Origin: Tricholoma matsutake
Lineage: Eukaryota; Basidiomycota; Agaricomycetes; Agaricales; Tricholomataceae
Length of the DNA: 64,000 bases
NCBI GenBank assembly: GCA_026075535.2
Contig: AP026538.1
Coordinates: 5,332,001 to 5,396,000, forward strand
Reading direction: 5' to 3'
Shown here: positions 10,348-23,059 of the stretch, one piece after another
Position numbering within the stretch: position 1 is the first letter of the stretch
Layout of the letters: the number at the start of each line of letters is the position of its first letter
Position numbers and translations under genes: made by a program
Notes under the pieces: model-generated
What the model was told of the DNA's origin: nothing
Seen by the model: the letters and a program-made list of their open reading frames with translations, nothing else
The model's database searches: none

Positions 10348-13320
10348 ATGGTCATCTGCACAGGATGCCAGAGGGATTTCAAGAACACCCAAGGACTAAC
10401 AAAACACTGCAATACTTGCCAGCTTGCTCTTCAGAACTCAACAAAATTACTCAACAAACGAAATGAAGTCTTAAAAATCATAAAATGGAGGCATAAAGTG
10501 GAAAAATACCCGCTAGAACAACAGCCTGAGGTGATTTACTTCTGAAATGTTCTCATTGATTTTTTCCTGACTTGGAATTCTCCACTAGGAGTCTCAACTT
10601 CAAGATCTCAACTCTATGGACATTGATACCATGGTTATCAATAAAAATGTGGATCAATACCCACATAACCCACACTGTGAAATTGCCCCAACTATGTCTG
10701 GCCATCAACACAGGTTTTCTGCTCATTTTCAAGACTATCTACCATTGCTCTCAACATCACTTCCACACATGCCTCAACGTCATCACAGTCCTCCACCAGT
10801 TTTTCATTCACCTACTCCATCTCCACAGTCACCTCTCCAGCTTGAGGAAAATCCTGAACCTACAATTTATGAGACAGAGGCCAATGAGTTTGGCATGTAT
10901 CGTGTGTACACCAGTTATCCAACATGTGATCCTGACAATGAGCAAGATCTTGATGATCTTTGCAATTCCCCTGGTCTTGGAATTGCACCACAGCCACAAA
11001 TGAAGCACTGGTGAAGTGGTTTGGGCCAGATTGGTCGCGCAACAAGAGATCATATTTATGCACCCTTTTTAAACCCAACAATTTTTAGATTGATGGACTG
11101 GCTTTACAGTGGCTCGAACATGAAGTCTGTATGCCCTGGTCAACAATGTGATACTAGCTGATAATTTTGATGTCACACATCTAATGAATTTTAATGTGAC
11201 TCGTGAGCTAAAGTGTCTCGATATGGATGACCCACAGTCTTCAACATTTGCTGAAGAAAATGGTTGGAGGCAAGCTTTGGTCAAGATCAGACTTCCTGCT
11301 GAACAAGTCAGAAATGTCTCCGAGGATCATGCACCAGAGTTCAAAGTCAAAGGTGTTTATCACAGAAGCCTATTAGAAGTCATCAAGACTGTATTTCAAG
11401 ACATAAGTGCAAAATCCTTCCACTACCCACCTTTTCAGCTCTGGTGGAAACCAACACCCAATAGTGCACCAGAGCACATTATCACAGAACTCTACAACTC
11501 AGATGCTTTCTGGAGGAACATGAAAAAATTCAGACACAGCCACATGAACCAGGGTGCAAACTTGAAACTTGTATTGCTGTGATCATGTTATGGTCAGACT
11601 CCACACATCTCCCTAACTTTGGAACTGCATCACTTTGGCCAATTTATGGGTTTTTTGGGAACCAATCAAAGTACTCCCATTCAAAACCAACAAGCTATGC
11701 AGCTCATCATATTGTGTACATCCCCTCGGTTTGTTTACTACTTTTCAAGTTTGTGTAGTTTTTTTAATGCAAACAAATTCTAGCTCCCTGATACCATTCA
11801 GGATATCTATACACAGATCTTCCATGGAATGATAGCCTCCAAGGAGACACTCATGCACCTCAAGCATGAACTCATGCATGCCATCTGGGAGTTACTTCTT
11901 GACCCTGAGTTTATGCATGCATATCCATGGAATTGTAGTTGAATGTGCTGATGGCATCCTGTGACGTCTCTTTCCATGTTTCTTCACATATTTGGCTGAT
12001 TATCCAGAAAAGTATGCCAACATAAGCTTGATTTCAATTCAAGTTGCTAGCCACTCTCGTAGAGTCCTGCTGGCTACCATTTAATACCTGGAAATCTACC
12101 CCTGTCCACATTGTTTGGTTAAAAAGAATGATATTGGTGCACTTGGTACAACAGTTGATATGCAGCGATGACAACATGTACACGTTGACAACAGCAAGAG
12201 ACAATGTGATGTTGATGCGGCTCACTCATGGATATTTGAGAAGGGTTGTGGAGAACATTCTCAAGCCAACATCGATGATTCCTACTCAAGTGAGTTATCA
12301 TAAATGTTTATATATTTGTATCTCATGGTAGTATATAATCAGAATGCATTCTCCATGCGATTATCAAAATTTGGGTTTGAGTTCCACTCAATGTTTGTTC
12401 CAGACTTGCTCCATGAGTTTGAACTTGGGGTTTGAAAAGCCATCTTTACCCATCTTATACATATTCTGTATGCAGCTGGTGGTGATCGTATACAAACTCT
12501 CAATAAGCAGTATGTTTCTTTCTTATATAGGTCGAATCACTCTTATCCATGGGATTCAGATCTAGTTATCGACAGGTTCCAACTTTTGGTAGGGGAACTA
12601 TTTGTCGGTTCAGCAACAACACATCTGCAATGAAGAAACTTGCAGCACGAGACTTCAAAGATTTGCTTCAGGTGGTGTTTAGCAAGCTCTTCATTGGACA
12701 GACCATACTGATGGTGATCAGTAGTGTGCATTGCCTGTTTTCGAAGAATTGCTCCCTACTCCACATAACAAAATCATAATGGATTTATTGTTCACATTGT
12801 GTACATGGCATGCATTTGCCAAACTTTGCCTGCATACAGAATCCACCCTTCTGTTTCTGGAAAAATCTACAAAAGCACTTGGACAGGCACTGCGCTACTT
12901 TGGCAAAATGACATGTAGTGCTTTTCACCCTCAAGAACTACCCTGAGAAGGGGCTGCTAGAGGTTGGCCCGAAGCTGCGGCAGTGACCAAAGGAAAGTCA
13001 CAGGGAAAAGGTAAAAAGTGAGAGGGCCCACTGCCAAAGATTTTCAACATGTGTACATACAAACTTCATGCACTTGGTGACTATGTAGCATCAATCCAGC
13101 TTTTTGGGACAACTGGCAATTACTCAACTCAAGTCATAAGTTTTATTAATTGTCAAAGATCCAAAACATTTTGATTTTCAACACACAGGGTGAACTTGAG
13201 CATTGATGGGTAAAACAGTTTTATGCCTGCACTAACAAACTCAAGACTTTCACCTCTCAAATTACAAAACATCTGCCAAACTCAGCATCCCACATTTTGA
13301 CACACCTCCCACAAAAGTGA
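10348..13320 (+). pseudogene. Plavaka transposase, N-terminal finger and core
   Basis: ATG at 10348 precedes CTGCQRDFKNTQGLTKHC, a C2H2/C2HC-type finger typical of the Plavaka N-terminus. A Pro-rich linker (10750-10850) follows. The core includes MDDPQSSTFAEENGW, AEQVRNVSEDHAPEFKVKG, VYHRSLLEVIKTVFQD, HYPPFQLWWKP, IITELYNSDAFW, NFGTASLWPIYGFFGN, LKHELMHAIWELLLDPEFM, FGFEFHSMF...DLLHEFELG, YRQVPTFGRGTICRFS, KKLAARDFKDLLQ, LLPTPHNKIIMDLLFTL, and GELEH. It carries lesions, including a TGA before RLFP where the family has two arginines. Confidence 0.85.
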
Positions 13321-13329
13321 TTCCTTGTT

Positions 13330-14880
13330 AAACCCCATAGCTGATCAATTTCTCTGGGTTATTAATGAATTTGATTTGGGGAAATTTCTGTCATGATCAA
13401 AGATGAACCAAGATTCTTCTGATGCTCTGAAAAGAGATGGATAAACAAACACCACCCCAATATTCATCTTCCCCAGGCCTGTCAAACAAAGATGATTAAG
13501 CACAGAGAAATTTCTCTAGGATGAGTTATTGGCTCCCTATGGAATAAATTTCCCTCATTTGAAATCGCTTGTCTTGGGATTTAAGCCAGGCCAATGGAGG
13601 TGCCTAAATTTTCGACCCTGGACAGGAATGGCAACCGCTCTGAGGGGGGTGCATCAAAAATGTAAAATCAAATCTACATTCGGTGAAAAGTAAGCCAACC
13701 AGTCGAGAAGACAAGCACAGTCCAAGCACTATTGATCCAATATAACATAATGTAATTGATGTGAATTTCTCATAGACTACAAATAATAGAGACAACCTCT
13801 GACATTTTTCACAGTGTACTTAGACATCCTGTCCACACCAAACTGACCATCAGGTAAGTAACATGTCACATCCTCACAGGAATACATTGTTTGGGACATG
13901 ATCATTTTTTGGTGATAGAAATACGTGATTGATGTGAATTCATGGAATCATAGAAACTGGCTGTGTTTTTGACTCTGGCTCAAAAGGACTGGGTTCTCTT
14001 CTGCTGTGCAGGGGCCAAAACACAGTCAGAGTTTTGATCAAACAGTGTGAGGAATGATGGGTGGCATATTACCAGTGGAGAATTTGCTGCATCCAGATTG
14101 AATTCAAAGGGCAGATGATGAATCAGATTTTTTTTTTCTGGGGAAGCAGATAATTTGTGGTAAAATAATCCTGACAAGCCTGCATCATGAGCCTGTTTTA
14201 CTCTTGTTTACTGGCACACATCTCAAACCTGAGCTTTGTCATGATTTAGTAGATTCACCTGCATTCTCAAAGCTGGAATCTCAAATTCAATATGGCCTCC
14301 TACCATCTTGAACTTGTGGATATTGGTAGGGGGGGCTCTTCGATATCAATTGATACCCAGAGAAATTTTTGTGACAAGTGTTCCCAGAACAATTACTGCT
14401 AGAGGGTCTCCCATCAACAACAGCATAGTCAAATGCCCCTCTCCTGCCACCCAGAGTCCATTGCAAAGGCCTTTGGCCTTGAGTGCTGCATGGTTTTGAA
14501 GCTTGAAATTCTGATCTCCAACTATGAATTGTGTGACAGAAACATGTTGGGGCATTAAGAACATAGTAGAACATAAATAAATGTAACAGAATTCTTCAAG
14601 GTCAAATTCATTCACTGTGCCACTGCTGCAAGCCCCTCTTGCTCAATTCTTGGCCCTACTTTGACCACTAAGTGCAAGTAGGCTTTACCCTTGAAGGTCG
14701 ATGTTACAGGTAGTCACAGTGGAGAAAAAGGATCAATGCCATGAACGCATTATTTGAAGAATCCATCAGTGCAGTCAGGACATATGTAACCATGCAGGTT
14801 TCAATCTTGCATCTTGCATCCCCACCGCTTCATCCTTTCTCCCTGTCGCTTCATCATCTCATAGTCACATGTCAGACACT
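13330..14880. other. Unidentified insert within the Plavaka gene
   Basis: Plavaka coding similarity stops after the GELEH block near 13320 and resumes with EDEEALPLTSPADHHLSNSC at about 14890. About 1.5 kb between has no recognisable domain on either strand and no terminal repeats I can identify. It may be another insertion or a decayed, unrelated insert. Confidence 0.4.
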
Positions 14881-15014
14881 ACAAAATCCCCAGTGCTGGC
14901 ATTTGAGGACGAGGAGGCTCTCCCTTTGACTTCTCCAGCTGATCACCACTTGTCAAATTCTTGTCGTTACCCGGAGAATGTGATTGAGTGGTTGACCAAG
15001 AATGCAGGTGATCC

Positions 15015-15698
15015 TGTTAAGACTATAGGTCTCAACTCAGCCTAGTCTTTGTATGTTGCAGTTGGAGGCTTTCCAACTGTATCGGTTCTTGCAGTAAGAG
15101 GCTTTCTTACTGTATCGGGTTCTGTTCGGGACTTGGTGCTTCCTAAGTCGATATGGCTATCTGTACTCAGAGGCTTTCTGAGTAGACCGTTGATTTGTGT
15201 ATCACAGTTGGAGGCTTTCCAACTGTCGAGTTCAAGTTTATCACAGCTAGGGGCTTCCTAAGCTGTCGAGTGTTCTGGTTGAGTCTAAGACTGTTATTTG
15301 AATTAGGTCAAGCTAAGGAATACAGGCAGTATTACTGTAGCTTATATATGGTTCAGAGAATGTCTATCATCCAATCAGAATATGAGATTCTTGTCAAGTA
15401 AATATAGAAGGAACAATAGAACAGTAAGCCTCATGCCTAGCATGAGGAGTCCAATGTCACGGAATGCTGCGGCGCAGCATGTCAAAGAACAATAGCAAAT
15501 AACCCTGATGCCAAGCATGAGGTGTCCAATGTCAAGGAGTCCAATGTCATGGAGTCCGACATCACAGAATACTGCGGTGCAGCATATCAATCAACAGGAG
15601 CCAGGTCAGGGGGTGTCTCCATCGGAAGTGAGTCGTGTCATGTCAGAAAGGAAAAATGAAGTGCCCAGTCTTGCGGGTCCAGATAACAAATTGTAACA
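15015..15698 (-). repeat. Solo LTR of a chromovirus-like retrotransposon
   Basis: 684 bp from TGTTAAGACT to AATTGTAACA, flanked by the perfect 5-bp duplication GATCC (15010-15014 and 15699-15703). The ends match the LTR of the full element at 36192-44267 (TGTTAAGG... / ...AAATTGTAACA), and both share CCTCATGCCTAGCATGAGG and GCAGCATGTCA blocks, so it is a related family in the same orientation (RNA sense on minus). It lies inside a GDPAL-type codon context of the Plavaka gene. It contains a series of GGCTT-loop hairpins between 15059 and 15266. Confidence 0.85.
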
Positions 15699-15918
15699 GA
15701 TCCTGCACTTAGCATACATTTTTGAGTTGATTCAGCATCAAGTTTTGAATATTCTGATTAGAATTTTTTGCCCAATCTTAAGGACCATCTGTTATCTCGT
15801 CTACTGGGCCACATATTTGACAGTGATGAGCATATCTACTCAGATGAGGAGCGCAGCACCATTCATTTCATCAATAATCATATCTATTGCCACAAAGTAA
15901 TTTGGATCAATTACACTA

Positions 15919-18900
15919 TGGTGCTGTTCACTTAAGCACCGCCACTTGTGTGCAACAATTCTTCACCCTTCAAATGGTAGCTGTTTTCTTGGTCCTCTCA
16001 TAGAAACACTCCTTTAGTCATACAAAGATATCCTATTGATGGATTTTCAATAGCTTCAAAATTGAGTGAGAAATTTTCTTGAGCACATGCCAAATTGGTG
16101 GGTGTGGACACATTGGCCTCTACAGCCAGCAAAAAAATCCCTGGCTGTTATTCCTTCAGTAGAAACACTCTTTTATGTGTTCTGAAGAGATTTTATTGAC
16201 AAAAAGTTGATATCAAAAAAATTGAGTGAATTATTATGTTTTTGGTATCAATTGTGGAACAATGGCCAAAATCTGTAATTACTGGTCAAAAGTGCGAGCG
16301 ACGTTCGCCGGAATACACCTGTGTGATTTGTACTTTGTGGAGCTAAACTTCCTGACCTGTTTTTGAGCATCCATGGTCCCCATATCCGCCCTGTAAGCAT
16401 CCATCCATCAATACATCTGATGTTCCCACCATCTGATTGTTTGCAACTGCACAGACTCCAAGGCTTTTGGCATGTTATCCTTCAAAGTGTCAAATGTGTA
16501 ATCACAGTTGTCACAGAGGTATTTCTTGACAGCACCCCAAAATAATTCAATAAAGTTCAACTTGCAGTGAAATTCTGGCAAAAGAATACAAAGGTGACCA
16601 GCTGCTTCAATTACCTCTTGCACAAGTGATTTCTGTTGCCGAAAATCTGGCTGAAGTTCAAGAATCCACTTGTCACAGCAAATGTCTGATGTGCATTTCT
16701 TGCATTTGCCTCGCAGGCACTCTGTGTAAAGGCTGTGCTCCATCAGAATGGCTTTGATGCCCTTCGCAGCATTCAGATTCATCAGATGATCAGCAGGATA
16801 AACCATTGACTGCATGACTTTGGATCCACCACAGAAAAACCACCCATCATGCATGCGTGCCTGCTTGCCACCAGGATGCACATTCATTCGAGACACCAAT
16901 AGGCCATCTGACAAGTAAGCTGAGTGGCCCTGAGAGTTGTCCACCATTATGAGAGCCTGGTAACCTGTGCCATGGGCATGCTCAAAATCAGGAATGATTT
17001 TTTCCTGGATCTTCATGTGCACATCATCAGAGCATTCTTGCATAGTGATTGATTAAATTTACCTGCTTGACAAAAAGCTCACCAGTCCAATAACCTTCAT
17101 AGTTTTTGCCATACTCCAAAGTCTGTGTACCTTTGTCCAGCCATCCAACCATTGAACACAATGTATCACTCTGGTGAAGACCATGGCCAACATTTTTTTT
17201 TTGAAGACGATGCTGGTCTTCAAAGACCCACATTTTGGATGTGATGTCATTGGCTTGGGCCATCATTTTATCCTGCATGAGAAGTGCCAATCGACGTTCA
17301 ACATAATTTTCACATGGAATTACTAGCTCCTGGTCCACATCACCCACAACATAATGCACAAGACGTGGTCATATGCTTTCATGGCTGGCAAGAAATGCTC
17401 TTGGCAGTACTCAACCACATTGGGCCTGTGGTGCCTGTTGAAATACAGGCCTTTCTTGTGGTGGATATATTTAAAGCCCTCCTTATGAAGCCATCTCCAA
17501 GCAGTTGCCAATGAGATGCCATGGCCCACTCACAAATGAATTCGGGGAAACAACTCATACTCCATGTATCTTTTCAGACCACATGGCATTTCATTCTGAG
17601 TGATGTGTTGCAAGTATTTATTGGCAGCATTGGGAACAAGCTTGTCCTGCAAGAATTTGGAGAGTTTTTCAGGATCCATTGCACATTTGTTCAAACAGAC
17701 ATATGCCCGGAGCTCGGCAGCAATTGCAGGATCTGAAAGCAATGAAAATACCTTTGCATGGTGCCCAGTACATGATTTCAGCAAATCTCTTGTCTTGACA
17801 TAATGATGAGTCCATTTGCGAACCTGACAACCACCCCATTTGGCTGCAAAGCCATGACTTTCAGCTGCACATTCTGAGGCATCAATTGAAGGTCATCCAT
17901 TTGCAATGACAAGTCTCAAGTGGGTTTCCATAGCAGCAGTGTGATGGGCCTGCAGACTGTTTGGGCCAGCCACCAAACAAGTCTTTTTCAATTTCAATAA
18001 TTTCTGCAAGTCTCTCAGTGCATCTTCAAATTCTGCCCTGGATTTCTTTCTCTTCCCGAGTCTCTCAATTCAGTATGGAACTTCTCATCATTGTCATTTT
18101 TGAGCAGGAGCAGTAGCCTGGTGTAGTGATGTGAGCCTTGATGGTCCATTGCTGGTGTCATCATCTGATTCTGATTCGCTGTTGGAGCTGCTCTCATCAG
18201 ATGAGTATCTGACAGTCTCAGCATATGACAACCCTCTGGACTTGTTGGGAGGTATTACAGTGACTGGCTGCTCATATTCAACATGCTTTTTTGGAAATAT
18301 GTTTCACATCATGACAATCTGAGGATTGTCACTGAGTGTTCAGTGAGTGGTGCAGCATTTTGTCCCACACAAGCAAAGCTTACGAGGTTTTGGCCTTTTC
18401 TCGAAATGTTGCCTGTTCTTGAGCCTCCTTTCTCCTCCTTTCCCAGGTGCGAGTGGAATTCTTTGTGTAACCAAGAGCCCAATTTCCCTCTACTTTCTTC
18501 CATTCTTTTGCATTCTTGGCAACCATCATCTGTCTGAATACAGTGGGAGCATCCAAAGATTCCACCTCCTCATGCAGAGCATGCAGATTGGCCTCTAATT
18601 CATCTCCCTCAAGCTCAGCAAAGCTTTTGTCATCTGACCAATCTCCATCTTCATCAGCGGGGTCATATTCATCATCTGATGACTCGCAGTCAACTCCACC
18701 CTCATACCCACAATCTGACTCTGAATCTGTTTCTGATGATTGCAAATCAGCATCAGGAGTGCTGTACTGAAATTTCTGGCTTTTTGTGAGGTTATTTTTG
18801 TGATACCCTTTAGCCATGGATTGTAGTGATGCTCAAACACTTGATGCCCAATTTAAAAAATTCTCTATTTTGTGACCTCTCACAGTTCTATTAAGTAATT

Positions 18901-18995
18901 GGCAGCTGAAAATTAGGGGTTAGGGTTGAATTTTTTTTTTCTGGGGTCAGATTGGCAGTTGCACACAAGTAGTGGTGCTCAAGTGAATGGCACCA
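15919..18995. mobile_element. Tc1/mariner-like (DDE_3) element with ~39-bp TIRs at TA
   Basis: Left end TGGTGCTGTTCACTTAAGCA and right end (reverse complement) TGGTGCCATTCACTTGAGCA continue as imperfect inverted repeats for about 39 bp to TTGTGTGCAAC. TA flanks are at 15917-15918 and 18996-18997. Removing the element joins ...AATTACAC-TA-CATATGAT..., restoring the Plavaka NYTTYDM motif. The transposase is encoded inside on the minus strand. Confidence 0.88.
16408..18817 (-). pseudogene. IS630/Tc1-type DDE_3 transposase of the 15919-18995 element
   Basis: Reading minus from 18817: an acidic N-terminus (ESDCGYEGG, DEYDPADEDGDWSDD) and EWKKVEGNWALGYTKNSTRT; a basic/coiled stretch RKKSRAEFEDALRDLQKLLK; then ESHGFAAKWGGCQVRKW, SDPAIAAELRAYVCLNKCAM, LKRYMEYELFPRI, GHGISLATAWRWLHKEGFKY, NYVERRLALLMQDKMMAQAN (metal-binding Asp region), GLHQSDTLCSMVGWL, KNYEGYWTGELFVKQ, ALIMVDNSQGHSAY (second Asp) and HCKLNFIELFWGAVKKYL (Glu). 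This is the large agaricomycete DDE_3 transposase that moves elements into TA. Segments change frame several times, partly from introns and partly from apparent indels, so activity is doubtful. Confidence 0.82.
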
Positions 18996-19659
18996 TACAT
19001 ATGATATGTGGTGTTCTCAGGATTCCATTAATCCCCATACTCATCCCAATATCATGACACTATCCCATGAAGACAATGGGGAAGCCAGTGATCCCCATCC
19101 ATACTGGTATGGTCGTGTGATTGGGATCTTCCACACTGAGGTATGGTATGTTGGACCATTATCCTCATCAAGTGACCCGAAATGGATGGATTTTCTCTGG
19201 GTACAATGGTTTGGCTGAGATCTTTCTCATCATGCAGGTTGGGAGGCACGTCATCTGCATCGCATAGGATTTGTGGAAGGATGAGGAGCATTCGGCTTCC
19301 TTGACCCTGCAGATGTCATTCAAGGGGTTCATATGATTCCAGCTTTTGCTTACAGTACTACTTCTGAATTTCTTGGCCCATCTATTGCACAACAACAATG
19401 CAAAAATGATGAAGATTGGGTGTACTATTATGTCTCTATGTGAGTGGGATTGTCATTTTCATATCTTCTACTCTATTTATTTGTGTTGAAAGATTTGTGG
19501 ATTGTGATATGGTACAGACCTTTTGGAAATTCATGTCCCACATGTTTTCAAGTGATCGAAAAATCAAAATAAATAATATAAATCAAAAAATTCAAAAAAG
19601 TTCAAACACCATTCTATTGACTTCTACACAGTCCCTACACACTCGTTTGGCAGCTATTT

Positions 19660-21658
19660 TAATGTCTGGATACTTCTCAGATGGAGTTATATCCATTAAA
19701 TCATCTTCAGACCATTTTTTCGATGGAGATTGCAAGTCTGAGTCACCATTCTCATGGGGTGACAAAGACACTAAACTTGATGGCTCTGAAAGCACTGAGC
19801 ATGCTGAAAGGTTCCTGGAGAACCAGGAGATAGATGCTGAAAGTGACACAGACCCTGCTTTACAAGGTATGGGTTTTATCTTCATTTCATATCTGGCTGA
19901 CACATGTGCAACAGAGGAGGCAAGACAAGCAGGTCTCAAATTAAAGATCAAGCTTCCAGCACAGTCCGCTCAAAAAGCATTGGTCCAGGCTAAGGATCAG
20001 GTTGAGGCAGACACCAAGAAAAGAGTGCATGAAGATGAGACCTCGGAAGAGTCTGAATCCGAATGTCCTGCTGGCAGTCCACAGAAGTTACCACAGTGCA
20101 AAGAGAAGATCAAATCAAAACCTAAGCAGAAGCATGCTCAGAAACACTCCCAGCTCACCAGTGGAGGAGAGGACATGGAGGAGTCTAGCAAGAAAGAATT
20201 GACAGGTGTAGCTCAATCTCCAAGTCACAGCCATCCTCCCCAGGCCAAATGCAGTCATGGTAGCCATAAAGAACCTAGCAAAGATCCTGTCGCAGTGACA
20301 AAGAAACATGGCCACCCATGCAGGATACATGAAGAAACTCCCTCGTCCCATACAAGCTTGAATGTACCTGTGTATGTCAAAATAGCAGTGCCCCCAAAAC
20401 TCAAGCTAGGAAGGACTCACAAGGGTAATAAGATGGAGAAACAGGAGCCGAGGATGGAAGGGCTGTTCACATTGACTTGCAGAATGACATGGAAAGCTTT
20501 CCTCACTGCCATTTCAGACACCATCGATGAGGACCTGGAAAACTTGCTAATTGAAGACATGAAATGGGGTCTGCAAAAGAAAACATGGTATCCTCTGGCC
20601 AGCCATGCTGGATATATGGCAATGCTTAAACAGATCACTGCCCAAAGGGTTCCATTTGCTATGATCATCATGGTGTACTTACCAATCCCCCAAGTGCCTA
20701 AGCACAATCGTCAGAGGCAAGATCAAGACAAAGATGAAGATCAGGATGTGGATCAGGACAATTCATGTTGGGGTCAAAAGGTTGGTTACAATTTATGGCA
20801 CAGTTGTTGACAGCATCGTACTCACAGTTTGTGACAGTTGTCGCTTGATGAACAGCTTGCTCCAATCATTCTGAAGCTTGAGAAGACCATCTGATTGGTG
20901 AATGCACTGCCCATCCCGACTTGTGATGCTTTTTTTATTCCACTAACAATTGGCATTTTGAGTTGAGCTGATTCTGATTGCAGGCTTGGGCTAACCAAAT
21001 CGTAAGTGATCTTCTCATTACACACATGCTTGTATTGCTCATGTAATTGTTTCAGCTGAGGAAAATGACTGATTATGGAAAACCACTCATTGGCAGTAAC
21101 TTCTTCCATGTGAGTGATTGGATTGGTTTCAATGTGCAATTGGATAGTGTCAATCCAGCCCCACATACCCCAGCCCCACCACCCAGATATCACACTACAC
21201 ACTCTCTGTGGAATCCACATGGGTACCCAAATTTTGCAGCCCCAGCCGGCGTCCCTCAACACTTTTATCCCTACCCAGCTCAGGCTACACCTCCTGGATA
21301 TCCACCGATGCCATGGGGCTACCCTCCTATGCCACAACCTCACACACCAGGACCTCAACTTAATGCTGCAGTGCCAATGCATGCTTATGCAGTGAGTCAT
21401 GCCTCACCTGTCAGTCTTGTTACTGCTGGTCCTATAATCCCTGGTCCTGCAGCTCAGCCAAGCCTCGAAGATTGGTGCAGCAAACACAAGCTCAGAAATG
21501 AAGAATGCCAAGGTTTGATAAAGCTAGGGTTTCATGTTGGCGATGATAACTTAGTTACTCTCCCGGCTTCAGAGTGGGAATGGGTTGGTCTCGGGCCACT
21601 TCACAAACAATGTATTCTTACTGCATATAGTGCCGAACAGGTCAGAAATGCAATTTAA
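19660..21658 (+). pseudogene. Conserved agaricomycete protein with C-terminal SAM-like domain, passenger of the Tc1-like element
   Basis: Exons read: an acidic/Ser-rich start (MSGYFSDGVISIKSS; HAERFLENQEIDAESDTDPA), an intron of about 50 nt (GTATGG...CAACAG), a long Lys/Glu/His-rich disordered region, a conserved block VYVKIAVPPKLKLG then LFTLTCRMTWKAFLTAISD and MKWGLQKKTWYPLASHAGY, a block HPDL-CFFYSTNNWHFELS / AWANQI, a Pro/Tyr-rich linker (21150-21350), and a C-terminal LEDWCSKHKLRNEECQGLIK ... LGFHVGDDN ... EWVGLGPLHK, which looks like a SAM-type helical domain. Function is unknown; the family is common in agaricomycetes. A TGA at an expected Arg and a frame change near 20880 suggest it is decayed. 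A long ORF on the opposite strand (20822-21400) is a shadow. Confidence 0.6.
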
Positions 21659-21797
21659 TGTGCCTACATTCTTTCAGCTTCATATACTTTGATTCTAACA
21701 GTAACTCTTCTTTGAAACATCCTATCTTCATCACCTAGCTACTCCAGTTGCTACATATACCAGTTAATCTGTAAAATATACTACTGTTTAATGTTGT

Positions 21798-22925
21798 TCA
21801 AAGATACCCACAGTCCCAAAACCAGCCTTGAGCTTTGTCTGCTGTTATCGCTGCAAAACATGCATCAGCAAGATCCCTTGCTGAAAACAGGCTATTCTGA
21901 AAGTGCCGATGATGATGGTGAAGGTACTTCTTTACTGTTGAGTAAGTTAGGTAAACAGCACCACAGGACTGTATATGTAGCTTACAACAACTGAAACTCT
22001 CCTCAATTGGACTGTAATCAGGTGAGTATGGAGGAAGAAAGATGTATAAACAACCTATACAACATGTTAACAGACTACTGAACAGAAACAGGGAACATGG
22101 GCAAACCTGAAGCTTCCACAGCCTCTTGCACAGCTTCACTCTTATGCATTGAACAGTTGTCAATAAGCATAATGCTTCTGGGACCAGGGAAGGGATTCAT
22201 ACAGGGTAACTGGTAGCATGCCAGGTCAGAAAATGTCAGAAGGAAGGTTATTCAAGGGCAGATGTACCACATCATTTACAACAAAATCATAGAATTCCAC
22301 ACCATCAATAGACCCTTCAACAACTCAAACTGCAAGGTAGCCATCAATTGTAAGTGCCAGAAGAATACTATAGTGGATGCCTCAGTCAAGGGTAACTTCC
22401 ACAAAAGGATCCTCTCCACTCAGTGCACATCCATACCTCTGCAGCATTGTCTTCCCATCTTTGCTCGATTCATCGAGAACAACAAACTGATCAGCTGTGT
22501 AAAAATTGGTGATTTCGAGCAGCCATTCTGCCTGGGAAACCTCATCCCATTCTGCAGCAGCTTTCCGTAACAACTTGAATGTTAGGCCAAGTTCCCGTAG
22601 GTTGTCATGTAAAGTGGTGGTTGAGATTGGGAGGTCGTGATATAGCGCCAGCCATTCACCAATTTGTTCCAGGAATAGCGAGGGTGTTTCATGAATTAGC
22701 TCATGCAAATCTTCAATGGCCTTGGCATTCATAACTTGTGGTTGTCCTCAAAGAGCAGATGGGGGATCAACACATCCATGAATCTCATAGTGGTGGTCCC
22801 AGCACCTGATGCTTTTTGAAGAAACATTTAGCACCTCCGCAACCTCTGCCATCTCCCACCCTTCATCAATCAGTTGTAGGGCTCATTGCTTCATGTCAGC
22901 ACTAATATTTTGATATCCCATTATG
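21798..22925 (-). pseudogene. Tc1-like DDE_3 transposase of the 19515-23059 element
   Basis: The N-terminus has a helix-turn-helix (MGYQNISADMK, EGWEMAEVAEVLNVSSKSI, WDHHYEIHGCV). Then come ELIHETPSLFLEQIGEWLAL, YHDLPISTTTLHDNLRELGL, FVVLDESSKDGKTMLQRYG (first Asp), MLIDNCSMHKSEAV (second Asp), an intron near 22080, and IFLPPYSPDYSPIEESFS (catalytic Glu). It catalyses excision and integration at TA. Two in-frame TGAs occur at family arginines (ADMKQ-stop-ALQ and PPSAL-stop-GQP). Otherwise the frame is largely intact, so inactivation appears recent and of CGA to TGA type. Confidence 0.85.
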
Positions 22926-23059
22926 TCTGGATGTCGACGCATGTCGTTTGTACAGGAGATTCAGCAAGAATAAATTTTGTCTATTTTTTCTATTTTTTTA
23001 TTTTATTATATTTTTCAGTCACTCAAAAACATGTGGGACATGAATTTCTGAAAGGTCTG

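Larger units (their letters stand above)
19515..23059. mobile_element. Tc1/mariner-like element carrying a second gene
   Basis: Terminal inverted repeats start CAGACCTTTTGGAAATTC (left) and CAGACCTTTCAGAAATTC (right, reverse complement) and continue through TCATGTCCCACATGTTTT for about 50 bp with few mismatches. TA flanks are at 19513-19514 and 23060-23061. Removing the element joins GATATGG-TA-ATGTGTTTCCG, which restores the Plavaka FVDxDM...RGGSIGHK region. Inside are a minus-strand transposase (21798-22925) and a plus-strand ORF of a conserved fung‌al family (19660-21658), arranged convergently. Confidence 0.88.

Noticed and set aside
19416..20810. A single 464-codon protein starting at 19416
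   Set aside because: Its first ~30 codons are Plavaka sequence outside the Tc1-like element (left end at 19515); the frame is continuous by chance and an intron lies inside.
20822..21400. 192-codon minus-strand ORF rich in Trp, Cys and Arg
   Set aside because: Antisense shadow of the Pro/Tyr-rich linker of the plus-strand conserved protein.
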